Assembly (NCBI RefSeq): GCF_028330985.1
Contig: NZ_JAQMUE010000075.1
Location: 62,001-126,000 of the forward strand
Origin: Roseofilum reptotaenium CS-1145
GTDB taxonomy: Bacteria; Cyanobacteriota; Cyanobacteriia; Cyanobacteriales; Desertifilaceae
DNA: 64,000 nucleotides
Direction: 5' to 3'
Shown here: positions 22,662-31,985 of the stretch, one piece after another
How positions within the stretch are numbered: position 1 is the stretch's first letter
Layout: each line of letters opens with the position of its first letter
The notes under the pieces: generated by a model
Databases searched by the model: none
The model's input: only the letters and a program-made list of their open reading frames with translations
Told to the model about the DNA's origin: nothing
Made by a program: the position numbers and the translations under genes

Positions 22662-25487
22662 ATGACCGAAGACAATACCATCCGCATCCGAGGAGCGAGA
22701 CAGCATAATCTCAAGAATATCGACCTGGAACTACCGCGCGATCGCCTGATTGTTTTCACAGGGGTGTCCGGCTCGGGGAAATCTTCCTTAGCGTTTGATA
22801 CCATTTTTGCCGAAGGCCAACGGCGCTATGTGGAGTCCTTAAGTGCCTATGCGCGGCAATTTTTGGGTCAGGTGGATAAACCGGATGTCGATAGTATCGA
22901 GGGGTTGAGTCCAGCTATTTCTATAGACCAAAAATCAACCTCCCATAACCCCCGATCTACCGTGGGGACGGTGACCGAAATTTATGATTATTTGCGCTTG
23001 TGGTTTGGTCGTGCCGGAGAACCCCATTGTCCCATATGCGATCGCTCCATTGCTCCGCAAACCATCGATCAAATGTGCGATCGCATCATGGAACTTCCTA
23101 ACCGTACTCGCTTCCAAATTCTCGCTCCTGTGGTACGCGGTAAAAAAGGAACCCATAAAAAACTGCTCTCTAGTTTAGCTTCCCAGGGATTTGTACGGGT
23201 GCGAATTAATGGCGAAGTGCAAGACCTTTCCGATACTATTGAACTGGAGAAAAATCGTAAACACGATATCGAAATTGTCATCGATCGCTTAATCATCAAA
23301 TCAGGATTAGAAGAGCGATTAACCGACTCCTTAAGCACCGCGCTCCATCACGGGGAAGGGATGGCGATGATTGAGATTATGAGAGATTCAGAACCCGAAA
23401 CGATCCTATTTTCTGAAAACTTCGCCTGTCCCGAACATGGCGCTGTCATGGAAGAATTATCTCCGCGATTATTTTCCTTTAACTCTCCCTATGGCGCGTG
23501 TCCCGACTGTCACGGGTTAGGGAGTCACCGCCAATTTTCCCCAGCACTGCTGATTCCCGATGCAGAGGCTCCTTTGTTTCGCGCGATCGCGCCCTGGTCA
23601 GAAAAAGAAAATACCTATTATTTATCCCTACTCGACAGTGTAGCAGAAGCCTATAATTTTGAACTAACCACGTCGTGGAAAAATCTAACTTCTGAACAAC
23701 AAGAGATCATTCTTCATGGCACAACTGAAGAAATCTATCTTGAACCCCAATCCGACTATCGGCAAACTTCCGGTTATTATGCTCGCTTTAAGGGAGTCAT
23801 TCCCATTTTAGAGCGAATTTACCATGAAACTGGTTCAGACTTACAAAAACAGAAACTTGAACCCTATCTGATTGATAAAATCTGTAGTTCTTGCAACGGA
23901 AAGCGCCTGAAGCCAGAAGCCTTATCTGTGCGCTTAGGACAATATCATATTCACGATTTAACCGAGATTTCCATAGCCGATTGTTTGGAGAAAATTAAGC
24001 AAATCCATCTATCCGAGCGCCAAGCGAAAATCGGCGAACTCGCTCTCAAAGAAATTCAAGCTAGACTGAAATTTTTAATCGATGTCGGTTTAGATTATCT
24101 TACCCTAGACCGTGCTGCCATGACGTTATCTGGAGGAGAAGCGCAACGCATCCGGTTAGCGACCCAAATTGGAGCGGGGTTAACGGGAGTATTATATGTA
24201 TTAGATGAACCCAGTATTGGCTTACATCAACGGGACAACTCTCGTCTCCTGCAAACCTTAACCCAATTACGGGATTTAGGCAATACCTTAATCGTCGTCG
24301 AACATGATGAAGAAACGATTCGCAATGCCGATTATTTGATAGATATTGGCCCCGGTGCAGGGGTTCATGGTGGCGAAATTGTGTCCCAAGGAACGCTACA
24401 ACACTTACTCGATAATCAGCTATCCTTGACGGGGGCATATTTATCCGGTAAACGAACAATTGAAACGCCAAAACAACGCCGCGAAGGGAATGGGCGATCG
24501 CTCCTCATCAAAAATGCCCATAAAAACAATCTCAAACATATCCATCTTGAAATTCCCTTAGGCAAACTCGTCAGCATTACTGGAGTTTCTGGTTCTGGAA
24601 AATCAACCCTCATTAATGAACTACTTTATCCTGCTCTCCAACATCATTTAAACCGGAATATTGCCTTTCCCCAAGAATTAGACAAAATCACTGGGTTGGA
24701 TGCCATTGATAAAGTGATTGTTATCGATCAATCTCCCATTGGTAGAACCCCAAGATCCAATCCTGCCACCTATACCGGTATTTTTGATTCCATTCGTGCT
24801 ATTTTTGCTGAAACCATTGAAGCCAAAGCCAGAGGATATAAACCTGGACGCTTTTCTTTTAATGTGAAAGGGGGACGCTGTGAAGCCTGCGGAGGACAAG
24901 GGGTAAATGTGATTGAAATGAACTTTTTGCCTGATGTTTATGTCCAATGCGAAGTCTGTAAAGGAGCCAGATATAACCGGGAAACCCTGCAAGTGAAATA
25001 TAAAGGGTATTCTATTGCGGATGTTTTGAACATGACCGTTTCTGAAGCCTTAGAAGTCTTTCAAAATATCCCCAAAGCCGTTAACCGCTTGCAAACCTTA
25101 GTCGATGTCGGATTAGGATATATTCATCTCGGACAACCGGCTCCCACCCTCTCTGGAGGAGAAGCTCAACGGGTGAAATTAGCCACAGAATTATCCCGCA
25201 GAGCCACAGGAAAAACCCTCTATTTAATTGATGAACCCACCACTGGACTCTCATTTTATGATGTCCATCAACTGCTGAATGTGTTACAGCGCTTAGTGGA
25301 TAAGGGCAATTCTATTATTGTAATTGAGCATAATTTAGATGTGATTCGTTGCTCTGATTGGATTATTGACTTAGGCCCAGAAGGAGGGGATAAAGGAGGG
25401 GAAGTAGTAGTAACGGGAACTCCAGAAGAGGTCACACAACATTCTCTGTCCTATACAGGGTTTTATTTGCGAGAAGTTCTAGGCTAG
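22662..25487 (+). CDS. uvrA: Excinuclease ABC subunit A
   Basis: A 941-aa UvrA, the damage-recognition ATPase of nucleotide excision repair. The first ATPase half has Walker A G-V-S-G-S-G-K-S-S near residue 33 and signature L-S-G-G-E-A-Q-R-I; the second half has G-V-S-G-S-G-K-S-T and L-S-G-G-E-A-Q-R-V. Zinc-binding CxxC pairs are present: C-P-I-C in the first half, then C-P-D-C, C-S-S-C, and C-E-A-C / C-E-V-C in the second. ATG 22662 gives the family's usual start (T-I-R-I-R-G-A-R-Q-H-N); an in-frame ATG 21 nt earlier would add seven residues. Near the C-terminus E-P-T-T-G-L-S-F replaces the usual G-L-H-F. It stands alone. Confidence 0.97.
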   Translation: MTEDNTIRIRGARQHNLKNIDLELPRDRLIVFTGVSGSGKSSLAFDTIFAEGQRRYVESLSAYARQFLGQVDKPDVDSIEGLSPAISIDQKSTSHNPRSTVGTVTEIYDYLRLWFGRAGEPHCPICDRSIAPQTIDQMCDRIMELPNRTRFQILAPVVRGKKGTHKKLLSSLASQGFVRVRINGEVQDLSDTIELEKNRKHDIEIVIDRLIIKSGLEERLTDSLSTALHHGEGMAMIEIMRDSEPETILFSENFACPEHGAVMEELSPRLFSFNSPYGACPDCHGLGSHRQFSPALLIPDAEAPLFRAIAPWSEKENTYYLSLLDSVAEAYNFELTTSWKNLTSEQQEIILHGTTEEIYLEPQSDYRQTSGYYARFKGVIPILERIYHETGSDLQKQKLEPYLIDKICSSCNGKRLKPEALSVRLGQYHIHDLTEISIADCLEKIKQIHLSERQAKIGELALKEIQARLKFLIDVGLDYLTLDRAAMTLSGGEAQRIRLATQIGAGLTGVLYVLDEPSIGLHQRDNSRLLQTLTQLRDLGNTLIVVEHDEETIRNADYLIDIGPGAGVHGGEIVSQGTLQHLLDNQLSLTGAYLSGKRTIETPKQRREGNGRSLLIKNAHKNNLKHIHLEIPLGKLVSITGVSGSGKSTLINELLYPALQHHLNRNIAFPQELDKITGLDAIDKVIVIDQSPIGRTPRSNPATYTGIFDSIRAIFAETIEAKARGYKPGRFSFNVKGGRCEACGGQGVNVIEMNFLPDVYVQCEVCKGARYNRETLQVKYKGYSIADVLNMTVSEALEVFQNIPKAVNRLQTLVDVGLGYIHLGQPAPTLSGGEAQRVKLATELSRRATGKTLYLIDEPTTGLSFYDVHQLLNVLQRLVDKGNSIIVIEHNLDVIRCSDWIIDLGPEGGDKGGEVVVTGTPEEVTQHSLSYTGFYLREVLG

Positions 25488-25522
25488 AACTCGCAAAGTG
25501 AACCCTTCCATTTGTAATTGAT

Positions 25523-25861
25523 TTAATAGCGGGGAACGGAAGGATCAACTAAATAAGAGTAAGCATCAATGCCACCGGATAGGTTTTTAAGATCGGTAAA
25601 TCCCTGATTCATGAGCCATTGGCACATTTGTTGGGAGCGCATTCCATGATGGCACATCACCACCGTTGTCTTATCCTTGTCAAATCGGGCATGAATTGCT
25701 TCTGACCATTCCCGAAACTGACTTAAAGATAGGACTTCAAATCCTTCAATCTGAGCCAAATCAACTTCCTGTGGTTCGCGCACATCAATAAATTGCCAAT
25801 TGGCTCGCTCTTCGTCGCTCAAGTTCGCTAATTTTTCCACACTAAATTCTTCAATCATCAT
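25523..25861 (-). CDS. Single-domain rhodanese-like protein
   Basis: A 112-aa rhodanese domain with F-I-D-V-R-E-P-Q-E near residue 25 and the active-site loop C-H-H-G-M-R-S near 70, ending in G-G-I-D-A-Y-S. The catalytic Cys is present, so sulfur transfer from thiosulfate or persulfide is plausible. Small stand-alone rhodaneses serve varied sulfur-relay roles, so the partner cannot be named. It starts M-M; either Met may be used. It lies 23 bp downstream of the leftward gene at 25885-26307 and may be co-transcribed. Confidence 0.9.
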   Translation of the reverse strand: MMIEEFSVEKLANLSDEERANWQFIDVREPQEVDLAQIEGFEVLSLSQFREWSEAIHARFDKDKTTVVMCHHGMRSQQMCQWLMNQGFTDLKNLSGGIDAYSYLVDPSVPRY

Positions 25862-25884
25862 AGGTTGGTATTCCTAAAACTGAC

Positions 25885-26307
25885 TTAACTATTCTCGTTG
25901 GAAGATTCCCGAATTTGCCGTCGAGTGGGAGAACGTTCATCCCCAATGATATCAGAAAATAAAGCAATCCGCTCAGACATTTTTTGTTGCACATTTTTGG
26001 CTTCTTCTTCCGATTCAAAGGGCGAAGATGTTCGAGAAAAAGATGGAGAACGCTGCGTTTGGGCTGCTTCTTTTTCTGCTTGCCATTGTTTAAGACGTTG
26101 CTGAGAAACCTGCTGATGGTTTTTCATATACTGGGACCAGAATCCAGTATTTAGTTCATCCATCGTGCGTACAATTGACCAAAACTCCATTAACATTAAG
26201 TTGTGGAGCATTTGATCGTTACGCTTCAACCCCCGGATGGCTTCAGCAATCTGGCGGTAAAAATCCCGTTGGGAGTCTGAAGACTCATTCTCTCGACTCA
26301 ATCTCAT
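25885..26307 (-). CDS. Conserved hypothetical protein, helical
   Basis: A 140-aa hydrophilic protein without a signal or membrane segment. Residues 10-90 are helical with conserved-looking aromatic/Met content (M-L-H-N-L-M-L-M-E-F-W-S-I-V-R). Then comes a Ser-rich stretch and a helix with Q-Q-K-M-S-E-R-I-A-L-F-S-D-I-I-G-D-E, and a basic/Ser tail. No domain recognised. It is upstream of the rhodanese in the same direction. Confidence 0.6.
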   Translation of the reverse strand: MRLSRENESSDSQRDFYRQIAEAIRGLKRNDQMLHNLMLMEFWSIVRTMDELNTGFWSQYMKNHQQVSQQRLKQWQAEKEAAQTQRSPSFSRTSSPFESEEEAKNVQQKMSERIALFSDIIGDERSPTRRQIRESSNENS

Positions 26308-26434
26308 TACCTACCCTATTCCCTGATACTTGGGATTATCATAGATCAGAATTCGATTGCCGTGCAGTGGGAAGTTTGCAAGAATATGGCAAGATAGGGA
26401 AAACGCTGGTGAACTCGACACGCTCGATCCCCCT

Positions 26435-27154
26435 ATGCTTATTCCCTTAAATCGCAGCCGGTTTGAACAACTGATTCCTCTTATCGGGACAGGCAATCAA
26501 TACAAATACTGCTGGGGCAAGTTTCCTGACCTCCTCAGACGCTTACTCGCCTCAGTTTTGGGCGCTCTGGTGATCTTCTTTGGCCGGCTCTCGGCTTTGG
26601 GAGAGAGTTTTGAGTTACTCTTATTTTTGATTGGGATTACCATCGGAACCTATTGGTTATGGGGGCCGATTTTCTGGGCTAGTCGCCGCAATGCTACATA
26701 CCGAAGATTTCCCTATAGCGGATTCTGGCGCGGTCAAGTCTTGGATGTGTTTGTGACTGATGAATTAATTAATACAGAAGAAACGGTGAATAATCGTGGA
26801 GATTTAGTGATTGTCGAAAACCGGGAACGGCGTTTAAATCTGGATTTAGTTGATGAAACAGGCTTTGAAACCCGTTTTCAAGTGCCCATCCGTCGCCAAT
26901 ACCGAGCTATTGATGTGGATATGATTGCGGAAATGGTGGTGATGTCGAATCAACGGGATTTAAGCCGGATTAATCGCATATCTGATGTTTATCTTCCCCA
27001 GCTTAACTTGTGGGTGAGTGACTATCCTTATCTACGTCGTGATGTGTTTTTAGATGTGAGCAAAACCCTACGCCGACAGTCTATGCGCTCGGAAACTCGC
27101 CCGATGCGCCGTCGGCCTATTCCTCAACAGCGCAATGATGAGTATGATTTTTAG
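26435..27154 (+). CDS. Conserved cyanobacterial membrane protein of unknown function
   Basis: About 239 aa from ATG 26435. After 25 polar residues there are two close hydrophobic segments (L-L-A-S-V-L-G-A-L-V-I-F-F-G and L-L-L-F-L-I-G-I-T-I-G-T-Y-W-L-W-G-P-I-F-W), then a soluble beta-rich domain of about 140 residues and a basic Arg-rich tail. Homologues in cyanobacterial genomes are often mislabelled as phosphate-transport permeases; the topology does not support that. A longer frame from 26357 overlaps the upstream promoter and looks non-coding. The last four bases overlap the end of the convergent gene. Confidence 0.6.
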   Translation: MLIPLNRSRFEQLIPLIGTGNQYKYCWGKFPDLLRRLLASVLGALVIFFGRLSALGESFELLLFLIGITIGTYWLWGPIFWASRRNATYRRFPYSGFWRGQVLDVFVTDELINTEETVNNRGDLVIVENRERRLNLDLVDETGFETRFQVPIRRQYRAIDVDMIAEMVVMSNQRDLSRINRISDVYLPQLNLWVSDYPYLRRDVFLDVSKTLRRQSMRSETRPMRRRPIPQQRNDEYDF

Positions 27155-28296
27155 TCTTGGCTTTTGAGCTGTTGAGAGCGCAAGGTTTGTAAATCTCGAA
27201 CTTGTTCGGTTACATGGATTAAAATTTGATTTAAGCTGGTGAGGGAGTCTAACTCTTTTCCGGAAAACTGAGTATCTCCATGGGCTTGATCGCGGATCTC
27301 ATTTAGTTTCTTCTGCAATTGTTGGGCGATGGTTAATGCATCTCTGCCCATGGTGGTTAATTGTTGTCGTTGGTGAAACTTTAAAGCTGCTCCCCGTAAG
27401 ACTTGTAGTGTTGCTTCTTCCCCCTGTTTTCCTGGCATTACCCGTAAACGCAATAATAATCGTTCTTGCTGATAGTAGCGTTCGAGTTCTACTTCTTTCA
27501 CTGTTTTGACGGGAATTAGGGGTAAGCGACTGAGTAATTTGAGTTCATGAATTACCCCCTGAAACAGCTCTAAGGGTAGGTTGTCTAAAACGGATTGTAT
27601 GATGCCGTTTAAGCTCCATAACACTCGCCCGTGGTGAGGATGACGTTCAAAAAACAATCGTCCGATACCACCGACTAAAACTCGACTGAGTAATTCTTGC
27701 CATAAAACAGAGGGGGGCAGCGTTGCCAGCATGTCAACAGGACTGCATAAATACTGGGCTTGGATTTTTAGTTCAGGTAACCCTTGCGTGAGGTGGGGTT
27801 GATCGACTGGAGGGGACGGTTTGGGGGTAGAGTTAGATTCAGGAGTTGCTCCTTTGACTAAAGCGATCGCATCTTCGGTATCTAAAACTAAGGTGGGTCT
27901 GTTTTGCCAATGCTCGGATTCTGAGGTACTCTTAGACCCTGAAGTGGGCTTTGAAGAAGGCTCAGGTAAGGCAGGAGGGGATTGTTGTTGAGTGCTGATG
28001 TGATTGAGATAGGCTTTAAGGATAGATTGGTGTAAGTCTGAGGAAATCTTTTGAGTGACAATGGAACATCGCAGGTACGATAGGATTTGACGGCAATACG
28101 TGAGAGCGCTATTGTCTTCTGGATCGACCATTCCTAATCTGACTAAACTTCCTTCTAAGGCTAGAGGTAAGACTTGATGATAAAGGCAAGCTTCAAAGGA
28201 GAGAACCCGATCGATTAGAGGAAAGAGGCGATCGGTATCAATATTAAGGGTAGAAATTGAAGAAGAATGATTAAAGGAAGGAGGGGGTAAGCTCAT
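27151..28296 (-). CDS. Protein with GspE/PilB N-terminal-like domain (no ATPase)
   Basis: About 381 aa from ATG 28296. Residues 15-105 match the N-terminal domain of type II/IV secretion ATPases as found in cyanobacteria (F-P-L-I-D-R-V-L-S-F-E-A-C-L-Y-H-Q-V-L-P-L, then L-G-M-V-D-P-E-D). No Walker motifs follow, so this is not an assembly ATPase. A Ser/Pro-rich linker (110-185) leads to a C-terminal helical domain with W-Q-E-L-L-S-R-V-L-V-G-G-I-G-R-L-F-F-E-R near 210 and a terminal coiled coil. A role in regulating pilus or secretion machinery is a guess. It is last in a leftward gene cluster. A longer frame to 28386 exists but lacks a ribosome-binding site. Confidence 0.65.
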   Translation of the reverse strand: MSLPPPSFNHSSSISTLNIDTDRLFPLIDRVLSFEACLYHQVLPLALEGSLVRLGMVDPEDNSALTYCRQILSYLRCSIVTQKISSDLHQSILKAYLNHISTQQQSPPALPEPSSKPTSGSKSTSESEHWQNRPTLVLDTEDAIALVKGATPESNSTPKPSPPVDQPHLTQGLPELKIQAQYLCSPVDMLATLPPSVLWQELLSRVLVGGIGRLFFERHPHHGRVLWSLNGIIQSVLDNLPLELFQGVIHELKLLSRLPLIPVKTVKEVELERYYQQERLLLRLRVMPGKQGEEATLQVLRGAALKFHQRQQLTTMGRDALTIAQQLQKKLNEIRDQAHGDTQFSGKELDSLTSLNQILIHVTEQVRDLQTLRSQQLKSQD

Positions 28297-28474
28297 GATC
28301 GGTGCTGGCAATAATGAGGATGGGTGTTCGCGGTAGATGTTACAACTTGGAATATTTCCTTCATCCAAGAACTTCGAAAAAAGCAAATTCAGAAGAACGA
28401 AAGTACACTTAGGTATATACTTAAGTAGCCAGTTACACCCTGATCAGAGGATTTGAGTTTTGCACAAAAAGTGT

Positions 28475-29602
28475 TTAGAGATTCCGCAGAGATTGAGCGG
28501 CTAAATATAGCTTACTCCATTCTGCAATGACTTGACTGGTTTTCCAGTTTAAGATTTCAGCAATTTCATGGGGTAGAGTTTTGGCTCTGAGCAATTCGAG
28601 TAACTGTTTTTGGGTAGGGGTAAGGCTGTCCAGATAGGTTTGCCATTGGCTTGGGGTTAAGCCTAAGCTGTGGTCTTGAAGGGAGATATCTAACCAATGA
28701 CTGACTAATTCTGGGTTCTGTTTGATGGCAAAGATGCGAATAGCATGATAGCTTACTTTCTCTCGTAGGCGATAAACTTGTTTGACAGATAGATCGAGTA
28801 GAGGGGCAATTTCTTCTTGGGTGCGTCCTTGAAGATAGAATTTTAGCCAATTGGCTGCTTTTTCTCCTAGAGCTTGGTGTAGGTAGGCTTGAAATTCTTT
28901 GGCGACGGCTCTTTGATAGCGTTGTTGTTGCAGATAGGTTTGAGTGTCTTGATATTCGACGATCGCCTGACGATCTAAGAGACTGATTGGATCGTCGCTC
29001 TCTTCTGAGCTGAGTTCTTCGGAAATGAGTCGCACTAAGTTACCGGTGGGAATATTGGTCATTCCTCCGCGCTGGCTACGCCGTAGATAGTTGAGAAACC
29101 GATAGAGAAGCAGGGGTTGATTGCGAATGGGGCGCAGGCAGTATTCTTCTAAGGTGGCTAAAATGAGGGTGTTTTGTAACCATCGCTGGGGGGTAATCTG
29201 TTGGATTAAACCCATTTGTTGTTTGAGATAGCGATCGCTCTGTAATAATTCCTGAATTACTTCTTGCAGTACATCTACAACACTGCGTTGGCGATCGCGA
29301 CTTAAGGCTACCCAGGTGCGAATTTTATTGCGAATCAAAAATAAGCTCGCTAACCGCTTCATCAGTTTTCTGTAAGCGACTTCTGGTGCTACCCCCAAGT
29401 ATCGGTCTCGTAAAATTCGATAACGATAGTCCATGGCTGCCACCGCAATCTCCCAATCTTCTGGATTGAGATCTAGCAAGCGATCAGGATTTTCCCCGAT
29501 TAACCAGTTAATAATACTCTGATGAACCTCCTGAGAATACTCAGAACATTCAGTCTTGAGGCGCGATCGCCAATCATCCATTAATTGTTTCAGAACGCTC
29601 AT
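28475..29602 (-). CDS. Helix-turn-helix regulator, possibly of the HetZ-related type
   Basis: A 375-aa helical protein. The N-terminal 200 residues are helical with R-T-W-V-A-L-S-R-D-R-Q-R-S-V and Y-C-L-R-P-I-R-N-Q-P-L-L-L-Y-R-F. A sigma-70-region-4-like HTH lies near 265-295 (G-R-T-Q-E-E-I-A-P-L-L-D-L-S-V-K-Q-V-Y-R) and a second HTH-like unit is at the C-terminus (H-E-I-A-E-I-L-N-W-K-T-S-Q). The pattern agrees with what databases call HetZ-related proteins in cyanobacteria, which are present also in strains without heterocysts; I recall this only loosely. It starts nine bases after an alternative GTG. It lies just downstream of a GNAT gene. Confidence 0.6.
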   Translation of the reverse strand: MSVLKQLMDDWRSRLKTECSEYSQEVHQSIINWLIGENPDRLLDLNPEDWEIAVAAMDYRYRILRDRYLGVAPEVAYRKLMKRLASLFLIRNKIRTWVALSRDRQRSVVDVLQEVIQELLQSDRYLKQQMGLIQQITPQRWLQNTLILATLEEYCLRPIRNQPLLLYRFLNYLRRSQRGGMTNIPTGNLVRLISEELSSEESDDPISLLDRQAIVEYQDTQTYLQQQRYQRAVAKEFQAYLHQALGEKAANWLKFYLQGRTQEEIAPLLDLSVKQVYRLREKVSYHAIRIFAIKQNPELVSHWLDISLQDHSLGLTPSQWQTYLDSLTPTQKQLLELLRAKTLPHEIAEILNWKTSQVIAEWSKLYLAAQSLRNL

Positions 29603-29614
29603 CAGACTCACCGC

Positions 29615-30178
29615 TTAGAGACGCTTTTGCAAAAAGAGACGCTTCGGTTTCCCCAACAGAAAGTTACTCCAACTGAGTTCTACCTGTTGCAGACGATAGC
29701 CCACCTTATAGTAGAGACACCGTGCGGGATGGTTATTCTCTAAAACATGAAGATAAATTTCTTCACATCCCCATTTCAACGCTGTTTTTTCACAATGGTC
29801 TAGCAGTTCTTGAGCCAACCCTTGATGACGATCGTCTGGTTTGACCGCTAAGTTAGAAATATAAGGATATTGGGCAAACTGATTCCAGTCTGACCAAGAC
29901 CGTAAAGAGACTTCTACCATTCCCGCTAACCTCTCTTGTTTAGTGACTCCTCCATTACCTGAGTGTTTTTGGGACACTGCCACCCAACAACTATAGTAGG
30001 GAGAAGCGTTGCACCATCGTTGTTTTAGGTCTTCATAGATTCCCCAACGAATCAGGAGACTTAACCAACGAAACCACACTTTCCACCCTTGGAACGTGTG
30101 GAAACACTCGGCTAAAAGGTCACTGAGACCTTTGAGATCTTGGACTTGAGCCATACGGATGGCATAGCGATCATGCAT
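29615..30178 (-). CDS. GNAT-family N-acetyltransferase
   Basis: A 187-aa protein with the GNAT fold order: an N-terminal strand-helix R-M-A-Q-V-Q-D-L-K-G-L-S-D-L-L, then the central strand Y-I-S-N-L-A-V-K-P followed by the acetyl-CoA loop R-H-Q-G-L-A-Q-E-L-L (Q/R-x-x-G-x-A/G pattern), and the final L-Y-Y-K-V-G-Y motif. Substrate unknown. It is separated by only a few bases from the HTH gene downstream and by a heptamer repeat from the gene upstream, in a leftward cluster that starts with a sigma-like factor. Confidence 0.85.
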   Translation of the reverse strand: MHDRYAIRMAQVQDLKGLSDLLAECFHTFQGWKVWFRWLSLLIRWGIYEDLKQRWCNASPYYSCWVAVSQKHSGNGGVTKQERLAGMVEVSLRSWSDWNQFAQYPYISNLAVKPDDRHQGLAQELLDHCEKTALKWGCEEIYLHVLENNHPARCLYYKVGYRLQQVELSWSNFLLGKPKRLFLQKRL

Positions 30179-30181
30179 TCA

Positions 30182-30210
30182 GAATAGGGAATAGGGAATA
30201 GGGAATAGGA
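30182..30210. repeat. Short heptameric tandem repeat (GAATAGG)
   Basis: Four copies of GAATAGG directly upstream of the GNAT start codon. Same STRR family as at 9979-10038. Confidence 0.75.
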
Positions 30211-30216
30211 AAAACT

Positions 30217-30495
30217 CTATGTTTGCGATCTCTCGATTAGGGATAGGTCTCGATCAAAGGCGATCGCCTGCATATGACAACGCAGGGGTAGACTAGAGTC
30301 TTGGAGTTGTTCTTCCAGGGTTTGGAAAACTGGACGACCGGGCAACCCTAAAGGAAGACTACCATAATAGGGTAGGAGTAATCCGATCACCATCACCCAA
30401 AATAGGGGGGTAAATTCTAGAGGAGTGTGAGATCCTATTTTAGAAGGTTTGCAAGGGTTCAGGGGTTGGTGAAAAGTTAGGGGAAAAGGATTCAT
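30217..30495 (-). CDS. Small single-pass membrane protein overlapping the sigma-like gene
   Basis: A 92-aa protein whose ATG lies inside the upstream gene (56-bp overlap) with AGGAG six nt before it, so translation is probably coupled. A basic/Pro-rich N-terminus (about 1-28) precedes one hydrophobic segment (L-F-W-V-M-V-I-G-L-L-L-P-Y-Y-G), then a short polar C-terminal part. The arrangement, a small membrane protein coupled to a sigma-like factor, is how anti-sigma factors are often encoded. No anti-sigma domain is recognisable, so that role is inference only. Confidence 0.55.
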   Translation of the reverse strand: MNPFPLTFHQPLNPCKPSKIGSHTPLEFTPLFWVMVIGLLLPYYGSLPLGLPGRPVFQTLEEQLQDSSLPLRCHMQAIAFDRDLSLIERSQT

Positions 30496-31132
30496 CAGAA
30501 GCTCCTGAATTTTGATCGTTTAAGTAGATGGTGCGGATATCGGTGGGTAAAGCTGCTTCTAGGGCAGCGAGTCCTTGTTGTAATTGGGTTTTCACGCTGA
30601 AGGGAGAAATGGATTCTCCTTCAGCTTGTAAATAAGCAGCTATCCGGGTTTCACTCCAGTGGAAGGTCTGAGAGAGTAGAATCATTAACCGCAGAACGGG
30701 TTCTAATTGATCCATTGCTTGTTCAACATAGCACCACAGAGGGGGAGAACACTCCTGAAGGTTGTAATAAATAGATTCAACCGGGGGCAACTCCATATTG
30801 TTGATACAGAACGCAGTGAAGTTAATCAGTGCATTTTGTAAGGTTAGAGGCTGATCGCCAGGTTGGGTATTACTAGAGTGTAAATGGAGTCCTCCTAGTT
30901 CATAATAGATATGTCGCCAGGTGCAAGCAAATAGGTAATCAGCTTGTACCGGCGATCGCGCTGAATGGGAAATAAGAGTATAAACGATGGGATTATAGCG
31001 ACAAAAGATGGCTGTGAAGTAGCGCCCTGACTCTGGATGGCGCTGAAATAAGGTGAGCAATTCTTGATCGCTGTAGTGAGTCAGGGACTCAATTAGGGGA
31101 TGCTGGGTTTCGAGAAACTGGGGCAAATGCAT
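30440..31132 (-). CDS. Sigma-70-like (ECF-type) transcription factor
   Basis: A 230-aa protein. Residues 20-75 look like sigma region 2 (S-D-Q-E-L-L-T-L-F-Q-R-H-P-E-S-G-R-Y-F-T-A-I-F-C-R-Y, then A-R-S-P-V-Q-A-D-Y-L-F-A-C-T-W-R-H-I), and residues 140-195 look like region 4 (L-R-L-M-I-L-L-S-Q-T-F-H-W-S-E-T-R-I-A-A-Y-L). Spacing fits ECF sigma factors, with divergence in the -35-reading helix. Such proteins are conserved in cyanobacteria but little studied. It opens the leftward cluster. The -10/-35 for its own promoter were not identified. Confidence 0.7.
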   Translation of the reverse strand: MHLPQFLETQHPLIESLTHYSDQELLTLFQRHPESGRYFTAIFCRYNPIVYTLISHSARSPVQADYLFACTWRHIYYELGGLHLHSSNTQPGDQPLTLQNALINFTAFCINNMELPPVESIYYNLQECSPPLWCYVEQAMDQLEPVLRLMILLSQTFHWSETRIAAYLQAEGESISPFSVKTQLQQGLAALEAALPTDIRTIYLNDQNSGASDESFSPNFSPTPEPLQTF

Positions 31133-31149
31133 GGCTATGAGGCTTCACG

Positions 31150-31545
31150 CTTGCAAACAGGGCATAGGGACTTGACCTCCTCACCTGGCTCAAGGCACGG
31201 TGATTCCTAAACCTCACGATTTAGGTTTCTGCTTCTCCCACATCTGCGTACACGACTAACTCTTGTTAGTTATGTTCCCGTCTTACGTCATGTCCACAGA
31301 CTTTCGACCCAATGAGAGAGTCCCGATTCCGCAGAGCAATGCGGTACGGAATTTTAAAAGATACATGTACTTGTTGCTTAGAGCTTTTACCCAACCAAGC
31401 GTTCCTGGTCAGAACCCCGTAACCCTAGTTTTCAAGATGTTAATATCGAATGCTTGGTTTTTGCTCTTCGATATCCCTCTACTTTAGCAAAAAGAAGTCA
31501 AGCCGTCCTGTGCTTGGCTGAAGGACGGGGTTTGAGACCTAGAAT
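31150..31545 (-). mobile_element. Decayed IS200/IS605-type element (no intact transposase)
   Basis: Both ends keep hairpins typical of cyanobacterial IS200/IS605 elements. One end has AAACCT/AGGTTT near 31210-31232 next to TCACC/GGTGA near 31178-31202; the other has CCGTCCT/AGGACGG near 31502-31530. Read leftward, the interior still gives a TnpB-tail-like series of about 60 residues (K-I-P-Y-R-I-A-L-R-N-R-D-S-L-I-G-S, then a nearby A-D-V-G-E-A-E-T) but with stops and no start. The whole unit is under 400 bp, so it is a remnant or non-autonomous derivative. The exact edges are approximate. Confidence 0.5.
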
Positions 31546-31985
31546 GTTCGAGGATAGGTAATCGTGTATTGGATCGCTGAGGGCTGGTGATCGCGCACTA
31601 GGCAATCGGCAATTGGCAACCAGTTAGTCTTTCCAGGACATGGCTTTGTTATTGAATGGGTTTTGGGTCAACTGTATCATCATGGCGTTCAAATGCGGAA
31701 AAATCCGGTAAATCTATCTGTTATTCTGAAAAAAAGCCCAGATCTTATCTGGATAGTATCATGAAAAATGATGCTGACATTGAGCGATCTGGATCATATT
31801 TTTGGAGTCTTTCTTGAGAGGATAATAGACTGGTTGGAGGTCGATTAAAGAAAAGTTTTCTTAAGATAATTAAAATTTAACTCTTATATAGATCAGCAAG
31901 GGGATTCGTTTGGATTAAACAGAATTCAATTTAACCACCAGTTCATGATACTCTAGATATACTCAATATTTTTTGAATAAGATAT
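31546..31985. other. Gene-free stretch after the IS remnant
   Basis: Nothing firm. There is a short uninterrupted rightward frame near 31600-31750 with protein-like composition (F-P-G-H-G-F-V-I-E-W-V-L-G-Q-L-Y-H-H-G) but no start and an early stop; it may be debris of a decayed gene. Confidence 0.3.
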
